The notes below the pieces were generated by a model, which was given only the letters and a program-made list of their open reading frames with translations, was not told the DNA's origin and ran no database searches. A program made the position numbers and the translations under genes. A stretch of 37,721 bases of DNA, taken from NCBI GenBank assembly GCA_027488855.1, contig JAIYAV010000123.1:1-37721 (forward strand), given 5' to 3'. Positions within the stretch are counted from its first letter, which is position 1. Each line of letters starts with the position of its first letter. Below are positions 26,039-33,628 of this stretch, in pieces. This stretch comes from Saprospiraceae bacterium. Its GTDB lineage: Bacteria > Bacteroidota > Bacteroidia > Chitinophagales > Saprospiraceae.

Positions 26039-27936
26039 GATTTAAGCTGGAGTTTACCGTTTTTTTCAATCAGGAGGCCTTCGTTTTGCATAAAAGTGAG
26101 GGTTTCAAGCACTTGCTGCTGGGTTTTGGGCGCAAAAGAATCGACTACCGCTTTGACAGGCAGGGCTTCTTGCTCCAAGAGGCGTTGAACTTTTTGGCGA
26201 ATGCGTTCAAACATCTCCCCATCGAGGTTTTGCTTTTTGCGCTCCAGGCAGACATCACAAACGCCACATGCCGGGGCGTCTTTTTCACCAAAATAATGCA
26301 ACAATTGTTGGCTGCGGCAGATTTTATCCTCGGCATAACCAATCGCCTTTTGAATGCGTTCCGCGTGGCGGGTTTTGCGGAAGTTGTACAATTGCGTGTC
26401 AAAAGTAAGGTAGGCCGCATCCACCCGTTCGCGCAAATAACTCAGTTGAGGTTTGTCTTTTTGGGGGTTGTATTCAATGATGTGGTCTTCTTGCATGCGC
26501 AACAAAGCCCGTTGTAATTGCTCAGATGAGATTTTACAATACTCCGCCAACTTTCTCTCGCTAAATGCAACGTAACTAGAAAAAACCCCTTGGTAACTGC
26601 GCAAAATGATTTTCAACACTTTATCCAGCTCCCGGTTTTTGATCTGGTAATCGTACAAGCGCTCCTTGTCCACCTTGATCAATAGGGTAGAAGGGGTAAA
26701 AACCGCCTCGGACAAACTGATCCAACCTTCCTGCTCCAGCAATTTGAGGCAGTTAAAAGTGCGTACGGGCTCCAATTGGAATTTTTGGCAAAAAATGGAG
26801 ATGTCAAAATCATAACTCTCACCTTGGCCGCCTCCCAGCGCCAATTGGAAATTACTACCCAGCGCCCGGTACACTTGCCGGGCTTCGTCCAAGCTCGGGA
26901 AAGCTTGCGCATACTGGTATTCCAGGCTGCGGCGGTCATTTTGGTTGTACAACAAAACGGCGTAAGACTTGAGCCCATCGCGTCCGCCCCGACCTGCCTC
27001 CTGAAAGTAGGCTTCGAGGCTATCCGGCAATTCCAAGTGCACCACCGTGCGCACATCCGGCTTGTCGATGCCCATGCCAAAAGCATTTGTACTCACCATC
27101 ACCCGAGTGCGCCCACTTACCCAGGCATCTTGTTTGGCTGAACGTTCGTCGGGGGTAAGGCCGGCGTGGTAAAAATCGGCAGAGATGCGTTTTTTTTGCA
27201 GCAGTAAGGCGATCTCTTTGGTCCGCCGCCGATTGCGTACGTATACCACGCCACTACCGGGGACTTTTTGCAAAATATCCACGAGTTGTTCTTCCTTTGC
27301 CTCGCTGGGGCGCACGATATAGGCGAGATTGGGCCGGGCAAAACTGGATTGGAAAACCTGCTGATCGCGAAAAGCCAACTTGGCCTGAATGTCTTGCACC
27401 ACTTCCTGGGTGGCTGTGGCGGTCAAAGCGATGATGGGCGCTTTGGGGAAAAAGTCGCGGATTTTGGCAATTTCGAGGTAGGGTGGCCTAAAATCGTAGC
27501 CCCATTGCGAGATACAATGCGCTTCATCCACCGCGAAAAAGGAGACATTCATCCGTTTGATGCGCTCCCTGGCCAGATCACTCACCAGCCGCTCGGGCGA
27601 GAGGTAGAGAAATTTTACATCGCCGTGTACGCAGTTGTCCAACAAACGGTCGATATCTCGGTAAGCCATGCCCGCGTAGATGGCGAGTGCAGAGATGCCT
27701 TTTTTTTGCAGGTTTTGCACCTGGTCTTTCATCAGGGCGATCAATGGGGAAATGACAATACAGATGCCCTCTTGGCAAAGGGCAGGAACCTGAAAACAAA
27801 TGGATTTCCCACCACCCGTTGGCAAAAGCGCCAGGGTGTCTCTTCCTTCCAAAACCGACTGAATGATGTGCTCCTGTTGGGGCCTGAATTGTTCATGTCC
27901 CCAATACTGGCGAAGCACCTCAATGGGTTGTAACAT
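26035..27936 (-). CDS. recQ: ATP-dependent DNA helicase RecQ
   Basis: This 633-residue 3'-5' helicase is used in recombination and replication-fork repair. Walker A is LLPTGGGKS, the DEAH box is VDEAHCISQWGYDFRP, and motif VI is QEAGRGGRDG. The RQC zinc site is formed by C in DKICRSQQ plus CGVCDVC, and a winged helix follows. There is no recognisable HRDC domain, only a short C-terminal helical/winged segment (ALPVKAVVDSFAPKT...), as in the shorter Bacteroidota RecQ paralogues. The open frame runs to 28038, but its first 34 codons translate the intergenic repeat. The ATG at 27936 (MLQPIEVLRQYWGHEQFRPQQ) matches the family start. It lies downstream of maf and overlaps the glycosyltransferase gene. 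Confidence 0.95.
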   Translation of the reverse strand: MLQPIEVLRQYWGHEQFRPQQEHIIQSVLEGRDTLALLPTGGGKSICFQVPALCQEGICIVISPLIALMKDQVQNLQKKGISALAIYAGMAYRDIDRLLDNCVHGDVKFLYLSPERLVSDLARERIKRMNVSFFAVDEAHCISQWGYDFRPPYLEIAKIRDFFPKAPIIALTATATQEVVQDIQAKLAFRDQQVFQSSFARPNLAYIVRPSEAKEEQLVDILQKVPGSGVVYVRNRRRTKEIALLLQKKRISADFYHAGLTPDERSAKQDAWVSGRTRVMVSTNAFGMGIDKPDVRTVVHLELPDSLEAYFQEAGRGGRDGLKSYAVLLYNQNDRRSLEYQYAQAFPSLDEARQVYRALGSNFQLALGGGQGESYDFDISIFCQKFQLEPVRTFNCLKLLEQEGWISLSEAVFTPSTLLIKVDKERLYDYQIKNRELDKVLKIILRSYQGVFSSYVAFSERKLAEYCKISSEQLQRALLRMQEDHIIEYNPQKDKPQLSYLRERVDAAYLTFDTQLYNFRKTRHAERIQKAIGYAEDKICRSQQLLHYFGEKDAPACGVCDVCLERKKQNLDGEMFERIRQKVQRLLEQEALPVKAVVDSFAPKTQQQVLETLTFMQNEGLLIEKNGKLQLKS

Positions 27937-27958
27937 AAGAAAAAGTTGAGGAGTTGAG

Positions 27959-28057
27959 AGGTTGAGGAGTTGAGGAGTTGAGGCTACCGCGAGAGGCTTG
28001 GACAAGGTTCTTGTCAAAACCACTCGCGGTAGCCTCAACTCCTCAATTTCTCAACTT
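27959..28057. repeat. Long inverted repeat (GTTGAGGAG type) between maf and recQ
   Basis: Arms of 35 bases (27959-27993 and 28023-28057) pair with three mismatches around a 29-base loop. The inner part, GAGGCTACCGCGAG, parallels GAGGCTGCCGCGAG of the mtnB-mtnD element. The right arm ends at the maf stop codon, and extra GTTGAGGAG units extend left toward the recQ start. Confidence 0.88.
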
Positions 28058-28632
28058 CATACAAAGTCCAGCAGCTCCCGATACACCTGATCTACTGGCA
28101 AGCCCATAATGTTGGTAAAAGTACCTTCAATTCGGGAGATTTTACAAAGTCCGATCCATTCCTGAATGGCATAGGAGCCAGCTTTGTCAAAGGGACGGTA
28201 TTTTTCGACGTAAAAATCAATCTCAGCTTCACTCAAAGGTTCAAATTGCACATGGGATTCGGCGGAAAATACTTTCTCTTGATCTTTCGACAACAAACAA
28301 ACCCCTGTGATCACCCGGTGCAATTGCCCGGACAGTTTCTGCAACATTTGCCGGGCATCCGCTGCGTCCAGTGGTTTGCCATAAATGACACCATCCAAAA
28401 TGACCACACTATCGGCAGCCAGAATGATCTCATCCTGCTGGATAAATTCGCGGGAAGCGTAGGCTTTTTTACGCGCCAGATAACCAGCTACTTCATCAAC
28501 TGGAGTTTCGGGCGGGTAAGTTTCCTCGACATCTACGGTTTTGACTTCAAAATTAAAACCTGCTTCGCGCAGCAATTGGCTACGTCGGGGTGAAGTAGAA
28601 GCGAGGATGATGTTTAGAGACAATGGATTCAT
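28057..28632 (-). CDS. maf: Maf family nucleotide pyrophosphatase
   Basis: This 191-residue enzyme hydrolyses non-canonical or selected nucleoside triphosphates to monophosphates, a house-cleaning activity also linked to septum formation. The family signature ASTSPRRSQLLREAGF is at residues 11-26, followed by VDEVAGYLARKKA, ILAADSVVILDG and GSYAIQEWIG, all conserved. The start at 28632 is ten bases after the ubiA stop, so these two form an operon. recQ follows across a long inverted repeat that touches the maf stop codon. Confidence 0.95.
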   Translation of the reverse strand: MNPLSLNIILASTSPRRSQLLREAGFNFEVKTVDVEETYPPETPVDEVAGYLARKKAYASREFIQQDEIILAADSVVILDGVIYGKPLDAADARQMLQKLSGQLHRVITGVCLLSKDQEKVFSAESHVQFEPLSEAEIDFYVEKYRPFDKAGSYAIQEWIGLCKISRIEGTFTNIMGLPVDQVYRELLDFV

Positions 28633-28642
28633 TAAGAACTAT

Positions 28643-29557
28643 TTAAATTAGTAGTAAAAGTACTCCCGCTAACATGACTATTTTAGCCAAATTGCTGATG
28701 CGGTGGTAATCAGTAGGGGTTTGGGCGCTTTGTAAAAGGTAAATGGCATAAACCAATGGCGCAACGACTCCCAATAATGCCCCAAGATAAAACCAGTCGC
28801 TAAAACCAGGCACTTGATTGAGGTATAAAACACCCAGCAACGCCATTAAAAGTAATGCAATGGCCATTGCCAAGTACTTCGCGGAACGATCGCCCGCTGC
28901 AATGGGAAAGGTGCGGCAACCCGCCGCTGCATCCCCAATTTTATCTTCCAAATCTTTGACAATTTCGCGAAACATCGTGCTGAAAAAAGCAAAGGCAAAG
29001 TACCAATTGATGATGGATTGTAAAGATTGAGCTGTTTCTGGTGCCATATCCTGCAAAGCCCACCAAGCTGGCAATTCCGCCAACCAAACCAATCCGGCTA
29101 CTCCAGCACAAAACAAAGCCACGAGCATATTGCCCACCAAAGGCCGTTTTTTAAGGGTTTTGGTGTACAAAAACAACAACACAAAGGACAACACATACAA
29201 ACCCATCATGTACACCTGCCCAATGCGAAAAGCGAGGTAGAGGGACAACAAAAAACCCAAAAAAAACAATAGGGCATAAGCCCACATGCAGAGCTGAGCA
29301 CTGATTTTTACGTTGACGATGACCTTGGGTTTGCGGTTGAGCAAATCCATCTCGTAATCGTACAAATCATTGATGATGTAGCCACAGGCGGTGGTACAGA
29401 TGGTAGCCAGAACCAATAAGAAGAATTCAAGGGTATTGAGTCGTGGGGCAATGCCCTGCTGCTCAAAGGCGGGCAGCAACAATCGGAAATAGAGCAAGGA
29501 TTGAACCAATGCAACAATCAGCAAATTAGGTAGCCTTAGCAAGTGGAATAGGGACAT
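28643..29557 (-). CDS. UbiA-family prenyltransferase (geranylgeranylglycerol-phosphate synthase-like)
   Basis: This 304-residue integral membrane protein with about eight to nine hydrophobic helices transfers a polyprenyl chain to an acceptor. The first aspartate-rich motif is NDLYDYEMD (N63 to D71), and the second is around DLEDKIGDAAAGCRT. Both are needed for magnesium and diphosphate binding. In Bacteroidota such proteins are often annotated as geranylgeranylglycerol-phosphate geranylgeranyltransferases; quinone or other prenyl acceptors are also possible. It is the first gene of the ubiA-maf unit, with a TATATTTG -7 box upstream. Confidence 0.9.
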   Translation of the reverse strand: MSLFHLLRLPNLLIVALVQSLLYFRLLLPAFEQQGIAPRLNTLEFFLLVLATICTTACGYIINDLYDYEMDLLNRKPKVIVNVKISAQLCMWAYALLFFLGFLLSLYLAFRIGQVYMMGLYVLSFVLLFLYTKTLKKRPLVGNMLVALFCAGVAGLVWLAELPAWWALQDMAPETAQSLQSIINWYFAFAFFSTMFREIVKDLEDKIGDAAAGCRTFPIAAGDRSAKYLAMAIALLLMALLGVLYLNQVPGFSDWFYLGALLGVVAPLVYAIYLLQSAQTPTDYHRISNLAKIVMLAGVLLLLI

Positions 29558-29618
29558 TGGGACTGTTTAGGTGAAACTATCAATGAATACCATCCTTTCA
29601 CTTAAGTTCTGGTCCCTA

Positions 29619-29626
29619 CAAATATA
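29619..29626 (-). promoter_or_regulatory. -7 box for ubiA-maf
   Basis: TATATTTG on the minus strand is an exact TAnnTTTG match. A TTG lies 22 bases upstream. The leader to the ATG at 29557 is about 60 bases. Confidence 0.5.
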
Positions 29627-29683
29627 GACAAGCACACAAAATATGCACCAATTAGGACTACTTATTTTGCGCGCTTGCGTTGT

Positions 29684-30187
29684 TTAATCTTCCGACCATT
29701 TGCCTTGCAAACGCAAAACCTTTTCAATGACATCTCGTACACAACCTTCGCCACCGCACAATGGAGATACGTAATTGGCAATAGGAAAGAGCTCTGGAGC
29801 TGAATTTTTGGGACAAGTAGCCAAGCCCACCCGGCGCATTACCGGGTAATCGGGCAAGTCGTCACCCATGTACAGGATGCCAACTGGATCCAGTTCGTAT
29901 AGGTCTACAAACTCTTCGAAAGCTTCCAGTTTGTCGCTGATGCCCGAATAAATGTCCTTAATTCCCAAGGCTTCCAGGCGTTTTTTGACCCCTTCGGAGC
30001 GCCCACCGGTGATGACGGCAATTTTATAGCCCTTCTCAATGGCAATTTTGATGGCTAGCCCGTCGCGGACATTCATTTTGCGCAGCAACTCCCCATTTTC
30101 AGTGATGAGTACTTCGTTGTTGGTCAATACCCCGTCCACATCAAAAATGAAGGTATGGATGGAACTGAAGCTTTCCAGGTGATTCAT
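29684..30187 (-). CDS. HAD-family phosphatase, KdsC-like (KDO 8-phosphate phosphatase)
   Basis: This 167-residue capless C0-type HAD phosphatase has motif I FDVDGVLTNNEV (D16, D18), motif II VITGGRS, a lysine in KLEAFEEF, and motif IV YMGDDLPDYPVM. These and the length match KdsC, which removes phosphate from 3-deoxy-D-manno-octulosonate 8-phosphate for lipopolysaccharide core synthesis and works as a tetramer. Related N-acylneuraminate-9-phosphate-type enzymes cannot be excluded. It follows iscX by six bases, so it is read in the fdx-iscX operon. Confidence 0.9.
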   Translation of the reverse strand: MNHLESFSSIHTFIFDVDGVLTNNEVLITENGELLRKMNVRDGLAIKIAIEKGYKIAVITGGRSEGVKKRLEALGIKDIYSGISDKLEAFEEFVDLYELDPVGILYMGDDLPDYPVMRRVGLATCPKNSAPELFPIANYVSPLCGGEGCVRDVIEKVLRLQGKWSED

Positions 30188-30193
30188 ACTCGT

Positions 30194-30439
30194 TTATTGG
30201 TTGTCGCGCCATTCATAGACCCACTTGGCCTGGATTTGCTCCAAATGTGCTTCAGTACAGCCTTCACGGGTGCCTTCGAAATTGGAAATTTCCAGAATCC
30301 ATTCGATCAGCTCAGTAAAACGAATGCGGTAAATTTTGCCTTCGGTAAAATCATCGCCAAAACGCTCGTAGAGTTTCATTGCGATGTCTTCGTGATCCGC
30401 CCAGTTAATGGGAAGGTTGTCAAATTGGTCAAATGCCAT
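30194..30439 (-). CDS. iscX: IscX-like Fe-S assembly protein
   Basis: This 81-residue acidic protein resembles IscX/YfhJ, a small iron-binding regulator of cysteine desulfurase in Fe-S cluster assembly. The helix pattern INWADHEDIAMKLYERFGDDF, then YRIRFTELIEWILEISNFEG and a final QAKWVYEWRD, parallels the family. It has about 15 extra residues compared with the E. coli protein. It lies 29 bases after the ferredoxin gene, the same gene order as the end of proteobacterial isc operons (fdx-iscX), though iscS, iscU and hscAB are not in the window. Confidence 0.88.
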   Translation of the reverse strand: MAFDQFDNLPINWADHEDIAMKLYERFGDDFTEGKIYRIRFTELIEWILEISNFEGTREGCTEAHLEQIQAKWVYEWRDNQ

Positions 30440-30468
30440 TATGATGAGGATTTGAGGGCTGGTGAAAA

Positions 30469-30813
30469 TTAGTGTTCGTGGCCAATGATACGGCTCTGAT
30501 CGGGGATTTCAATTTCGATGTAAGCTCCTTCATCCAGGATCACACATTGACAACCCAATCGAGAATTGAGGCGTGGATTGTGAGCCCGATCAATGAAGTC
30601 TTCTTCTTTGTCAGAAATTTCTTCCAGGTCGTCTTCGCCCTTGTGTACGTATACATGACAGGTACTACAGGCACAAACGCCGCCACAGTTGTGATTCAGG
30701 TGGATATCGTGATCTTCGGTTACATCTAAAATCGAGGTACCTTCTGCCACTCCTTCCACCACAATCGGCTGAGCTATTTTTTTATCTTCAAAAGTAAACT
30801 TGACAGTAGCCAT
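30469..30813 (-). CDS. fdx: Adrenodoxin-type [2Fe-2S] ferredoxin
   Basis: This 114-residue electron carrier has cluster ligands C43, C49 and C52 in CGGVCACSTC and C88 in LGCQC, the C-x5-C-x2-C-x35-C spacing of Isc-type ferredoxins. The acidic stretch EDDLEEISDKEEDFIDRA after the cluster is typical of the partner-binding helix. It probably supplies electrons to Fe-S cluster assembly, given that iscX follows. A strong promoter lies upstream (30842-30872). Confidence 0.93.
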   Translation of the reverse strand: MATVKFTFEDKKIAQPIVVEGVAEGTSILDVTEDHDIHLNHNCGGVCACSTCHVYVHKGEDDLEEISDKEEDFIDRAHNPRLNSRLGCQCVILDEGAYIEIEIPDQSRIIGHEH

Positions 30814-30841
30814 TAAAAAGTAGGTTTTGTAAAAACGTGGG

Positions 30842-30872
30842 CAAAAGTAGTGCTTTGTTGATTGGTAAACAA
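30842..30872 (-). promoter_or_regulatory. Promoter of fdx-iscX-kdsC-like operon
   Basis: On the minus strand TTG (30872-30870), 20 bases, TACTTTTG (30849-30842): a full match to the Bacteroidota vegetative promoter pattern, 29 bases before the fdx ATG. Confidence 0.65.
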
Positions 30873-30946
30873 CTAATGCGGGGAAGAGTTTGATGAAAAG
30901 TACTTTCCATAAATTTGTTTACCTTCGTAGTCTACATGGTTATGAA

Positions 30947-32500
30947 ATGAAAGCACTACCCATCAGTACTCAGACGTTTAGCAAATTGCGCGAATTGGAC
31001 ATGTTGTATGTGGACAAAACGCCATTGATCCATCAACTCCTTTCGGCCAAAGCCCGGCAGTACTTTCTCGCGCGACCCCGCCGCTTTGGGAAATCGATGA
31101 CCATTTCAACCATCAAGTCCATTTACGAAGGTGAAAAACAATATTTTAAGGATTTGTGGATTGAAGACAAATGGGATTGGAGCAAAACTCACCCGGTCAT
31201 CCATCTGCAATTTGCCAGTATGGCCTACGATGGCATTGGGCTTAAAACTGCTCTGATTGATGCCTGCCAGGGTTATGCTAAACAATGGAATCTGAATTTA
31301 GAGGCACAAGACTTTGTACTGATATTTAAGGAATTGATTCAGAATACTGCGCAACGTTATGGTCGGGTGGTTATCCTAATCGATGAGTATGATAAACCCA
31401 TCATTGATTATTTGGAAAAAGAAAAGCGCGCCATTGCCGAGGAAAACCGCAGCATTTTGCGCCAGTTCTACAGCATCATCAAGGACGCTGACCCTTATAT
31501 CGAGTTTTTTTTCATGACTGGGGTCTCCAAATTTAGCCAAACGGGTATTTTTTCCCATCTCAATCACTTGAATGACATCACCCTAGATGAAAAATACGTC
31601 AATCTTGTGGGGTATACACCTACGGAACTCAAGGACTATTTTGCTGACTGGTTGGTGCATTGCTGGCAAAAATTCCCGGATTTGACCTGGGATGCCTTTA
31701 TGGATCAAATCCGCTCCTGGTACAATGGATTCAGTTGGGACGGAGAGAATACGGTGTACAATCCTTATTCGATTCTCAACCTATTGGATAAGCGCAGTTT
31801 TGAGGATTATTGGTTCAAAACAGGTACCCCCACCTTTTTGCTCAAACTCATGCGCGAGCAGGAGGAATTTTTGTTCAACGACCTACAATTGAGTGGCCGC
31901 CTCCTGGCCAGCTACGACCTGGAAAACCTGGATTTGCGCACCATTCTCTTTCAAACTGGCTATCTGACCATCAAACACATCGACCATCAGAACGGCATTT
32001 ACACCCTAGACTATCCGAATCGAGAGGTGGAGCAATCGATGAGCGACTATATTCTGGCCGAGCTACTACACACCAGTTATACCTCCTCCGGCATTCCGGT
32101 TTTCAACATCAAGACGGCATTTTTAAAAAATGACCTTCCCAAAGTTATCCAAATCATCAATGCGATCTTGAAAGATGTGCCCTCCCACTTGATTGAAAGC
32201 AAACGGGAACGTTTTTATCACGCTTTGGTACACCTACATTTTCGGTACCTGGGCCTGTTGATGGACAGCGAAGTACATACCTCCGATGGACGGATGGATG
32301 CAGTGGTAAAAACGCCTACGCATGTGTACATCATCGAGTTTAAACTGGATGAACAGGCAGCTGTGGCCCTGCAACAAATTCGGGACAAAGGGTATGCGGA
32401 AAAGTTTGGGCTGGAGAGGAGGGAAGTGGTATTGGTGGGCGTGAGTTTTGATTCGGAGAAGAAGTGTGTTGGGGATTGGGGCGTGGAGAAGTGGGGGTGA
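30947..32500 (+). CDS. AAA-ATPase-like / DUF1703 PD-(D/E)XK nuclease protein
   Basis: This 517-residue protein has an N-terminal AAA-type ATPase region with the altered P-loop RPRRFGKSM (about residues 43-51) and Walker B VVILIDEYDKP. The C-terminal restriction-endonuclease-like domain has D in GRMDAVVKTP and the E-x-K pair in VYIIEFKLDEQ. The family (AAA-ATPase-like plus DUF1703) is common in Bacteroidota, often in many copies, and has no settled function. Defence, DNA repair or mobile-element association have been suggested. The frame opens at TTG 30890, but the ATG at 30947 (MKALPISTQTFSKLRE) is the family start. It is a single gene, divergent from fdx. Confidence 0.93.
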   Translation: MKALPISTQTFSKLRELDMLYVDKTPLIHQLLSAKARQYFLARPRRFGKSMTISTIKSIYEGEKQYFKDLWIEDKWDWSKTHPVIHLQFASMAYDGIGLKTALIDACQGYAKQWNLNLEAQDFVLIFKELIQNTAQRYGRVVILIDEYDKPIIDYLEKEKRAIAEENRSILRQFYSIIKDADPYIEFFFMTGVSKFSQTGIFSHLNHLNDITLDEKYVNLVGYTPTELKDYFADWLVHCWQKFPDLTWDAFMDQIRSWYNGFSWDGENTVYNPYSILNLLDKRSFEDYWFKTGTPTFLLKLMREQEEFLFNDLQLSGRLLASYDLENLDLRTILFQTGYLTIKHIDHQNGIYTLDYPNREVEQSMSDYILAELLHTSYTSSGIPVFNIKTAFLKNDLPKVIQIINAILKDVPSHLIESKRERFYHALVHLHFRYLGLLMDSEVHTSDGRMDAVVKTPTHVYIIEFKLDEQAAVALQQIRDKGYAEKFGLERREVVLVGVSFDSEKKCVGDWGVEKWG

Positions 32501-32570
32501 GCGTAAGATATTGATTTGTTTTTTTTGTCTAAATAAAAAATATTTTTCAACTTTTCCTCTCTATTTTTCT

Positions 32571-32578
32571 TATATTTG
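32571..32578 (+). promoter_or_regulatory. -7 box for rpn-like gene
   Basis: TATATTTG, an exact consensus match, lies 17 bases before the ATG at 32596, in very AT-rich DNA. The -33 element is only T-rich. Confidence 0.5.
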
Positions 32579-32595
32579 TGTGAATTTCGATTTTT

Positions 32596-33504
32596 ATGAC
32601 TGAAGATCAAAAATTAGTTCGTTTTGACTGGTTCGTGAAGTTTATGCTCCGGGACAAGTCCAATTTTGAGATACTCGAAGGCTTCTTGTCTGAGTTGCTC
32701 AGGAGAGATGTGGTGATCATTGAAATCCTGGATGCAGAGGGAAACAAAGTAAGCAAAGATGACAAATTCAATCGGGTGGACATTTTGGTAAAAGACTCCA
32801 ATGATGAGAGAATAATTATTGAAATTCAAAACAATAAGGAGTACGACTATCTGCAACGTATCTTATATGGAACAGCCAAAACGCTTGTGGAGAATATTGG
32901 CGAGGGTAAATCCTATTCTTCCATCAAAAAAATTATTTCAATCAGCGTGGTTTATTTTGAAGTAGGGCAAGGCTTGGACTATATCTACCAAGGCCAAACT
33001 ACTTTTATTGGTATCCATCAAAAAGATATGTTGCAATTGTCAGAGCGACAGCAAGAACTGTATGAGAAAAAACTTCCTCAAGACCTCTACCCTGAATATT
33101 ATTTGATCAAGGCAGCAGATTTTGATGAAAACGTAAAAGACACACTTGACGAATGGGTCTATTTTTTCAAAAAAGGAGAGATTAAAGACGAATTTCGAGC
33201 CAAAGGAATCGTAAAGGCAAAAAACAAATTGAAGGTAGCTAAACTTACTCCTGCCCAGCGCCGCAATTACAACCGTTTTTTGGACAACCAACGTAGTGTG
33301 GCGAGCTTCAATGAGGTTGTTCAGAAGGATCTTGATGATGCCAGGAGAGATGGCCGTGAAGAGACAAAAATAGAAATGGCTGAAATTTTACTAAAGGAGG
33401 GGGCTAGTGTTGACTTGGTTGTGAAAGTCACCGGATTTGCAGAGGATGTTGTGCTGGAGTTGAAGCGGAGAATTGAAGATGAAGGAACTAATGGCTTAAA
33501 TTGA
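32596..33504 (+). CDS. Rpn family PD-(D/E)XK nuclease / putative transposase
   Basis: This 302-residue protein of the Rpn (recombination-promoting nuclease) or PD-(D/E)XK transposase-like family starts with RFDWFVKFMLRDKSNFEILEGFLSELL. The nuclease core is KFNRVDILVKDSNDERIIIEIQ: D in VDIL and E-x-Q in place of E-x-K, as in many Rpn proteins. The C-terminal third is charged and helical (ARRDGREETKIEMAEILLKEG), the usual low-conservation tail that often ends in a DNA- or protein-binding helix pair. Rpn proteins increase RecA-independent recombination in E. coli. Despite the transposase label, no terminal repeats are evident at this locus. Confidence 0.9.
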   Translation: MTEDQKLVRFDWFVKFMLRDKSNFEILEGFLSELLRRDVVIIEILDAEGNKVSKDDKFNRVDILVKDSNDERIIIEIQNNKEYDYLQRILYGTAKTLVENIGEGKSYSSIKKIISISVVYFEVGQGLDYIYQGQTTFIGIHQKDMLQLSERQQELYEKKLPQDLYPEYYLIKAADFDENVKDTLDEWVYFFKKGEIKDEFRAKGIVKAKNKLKVAKLTPAQRRNYNRFLDNQRSVASFNEVVQKDLDDARRDGREETKIEMAEILLKEGASVDLVVKVTGFAEDVVLELKRRIEDEGTNGLN

Positions 33505-33610
33505 AAATCAATAACTTAGCATGTTATTAGGTGAATAAAAATCCCTATCTGCCGCTGATCTTAGATTTAAATTTTTTCTTAACTTATTGATTTTCAATTT
33601 ATTTTAAGCC
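33493..33610. terminator. Inverted repeat between rpn-like gene and dnaG
   Basis: The perfect 17-base arms 33498-33514 and 33584-33600 (AAATTGAAAATCAATAA) are flanked by GGCTTAA (33493-33499) and TTAAGCC (33604-33610). The left arm overlaps the rpn-like stop codon. It lies in a convergent intergenic region; a bidirectional terminator is likely. Confidence 0.5.
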
Positions 33611-33628
33611 TTTTGGGTAAATGCATTT

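Noticed and set aside
32596-33504. Insertion sequence suggested by the transposase label of Rpn proteins
   Set aside because: No terminal inverted repeats or target duplications that bracket the gene. The nearby inverted repeat at 33493-33610 lies downstream only, between convergent genes.
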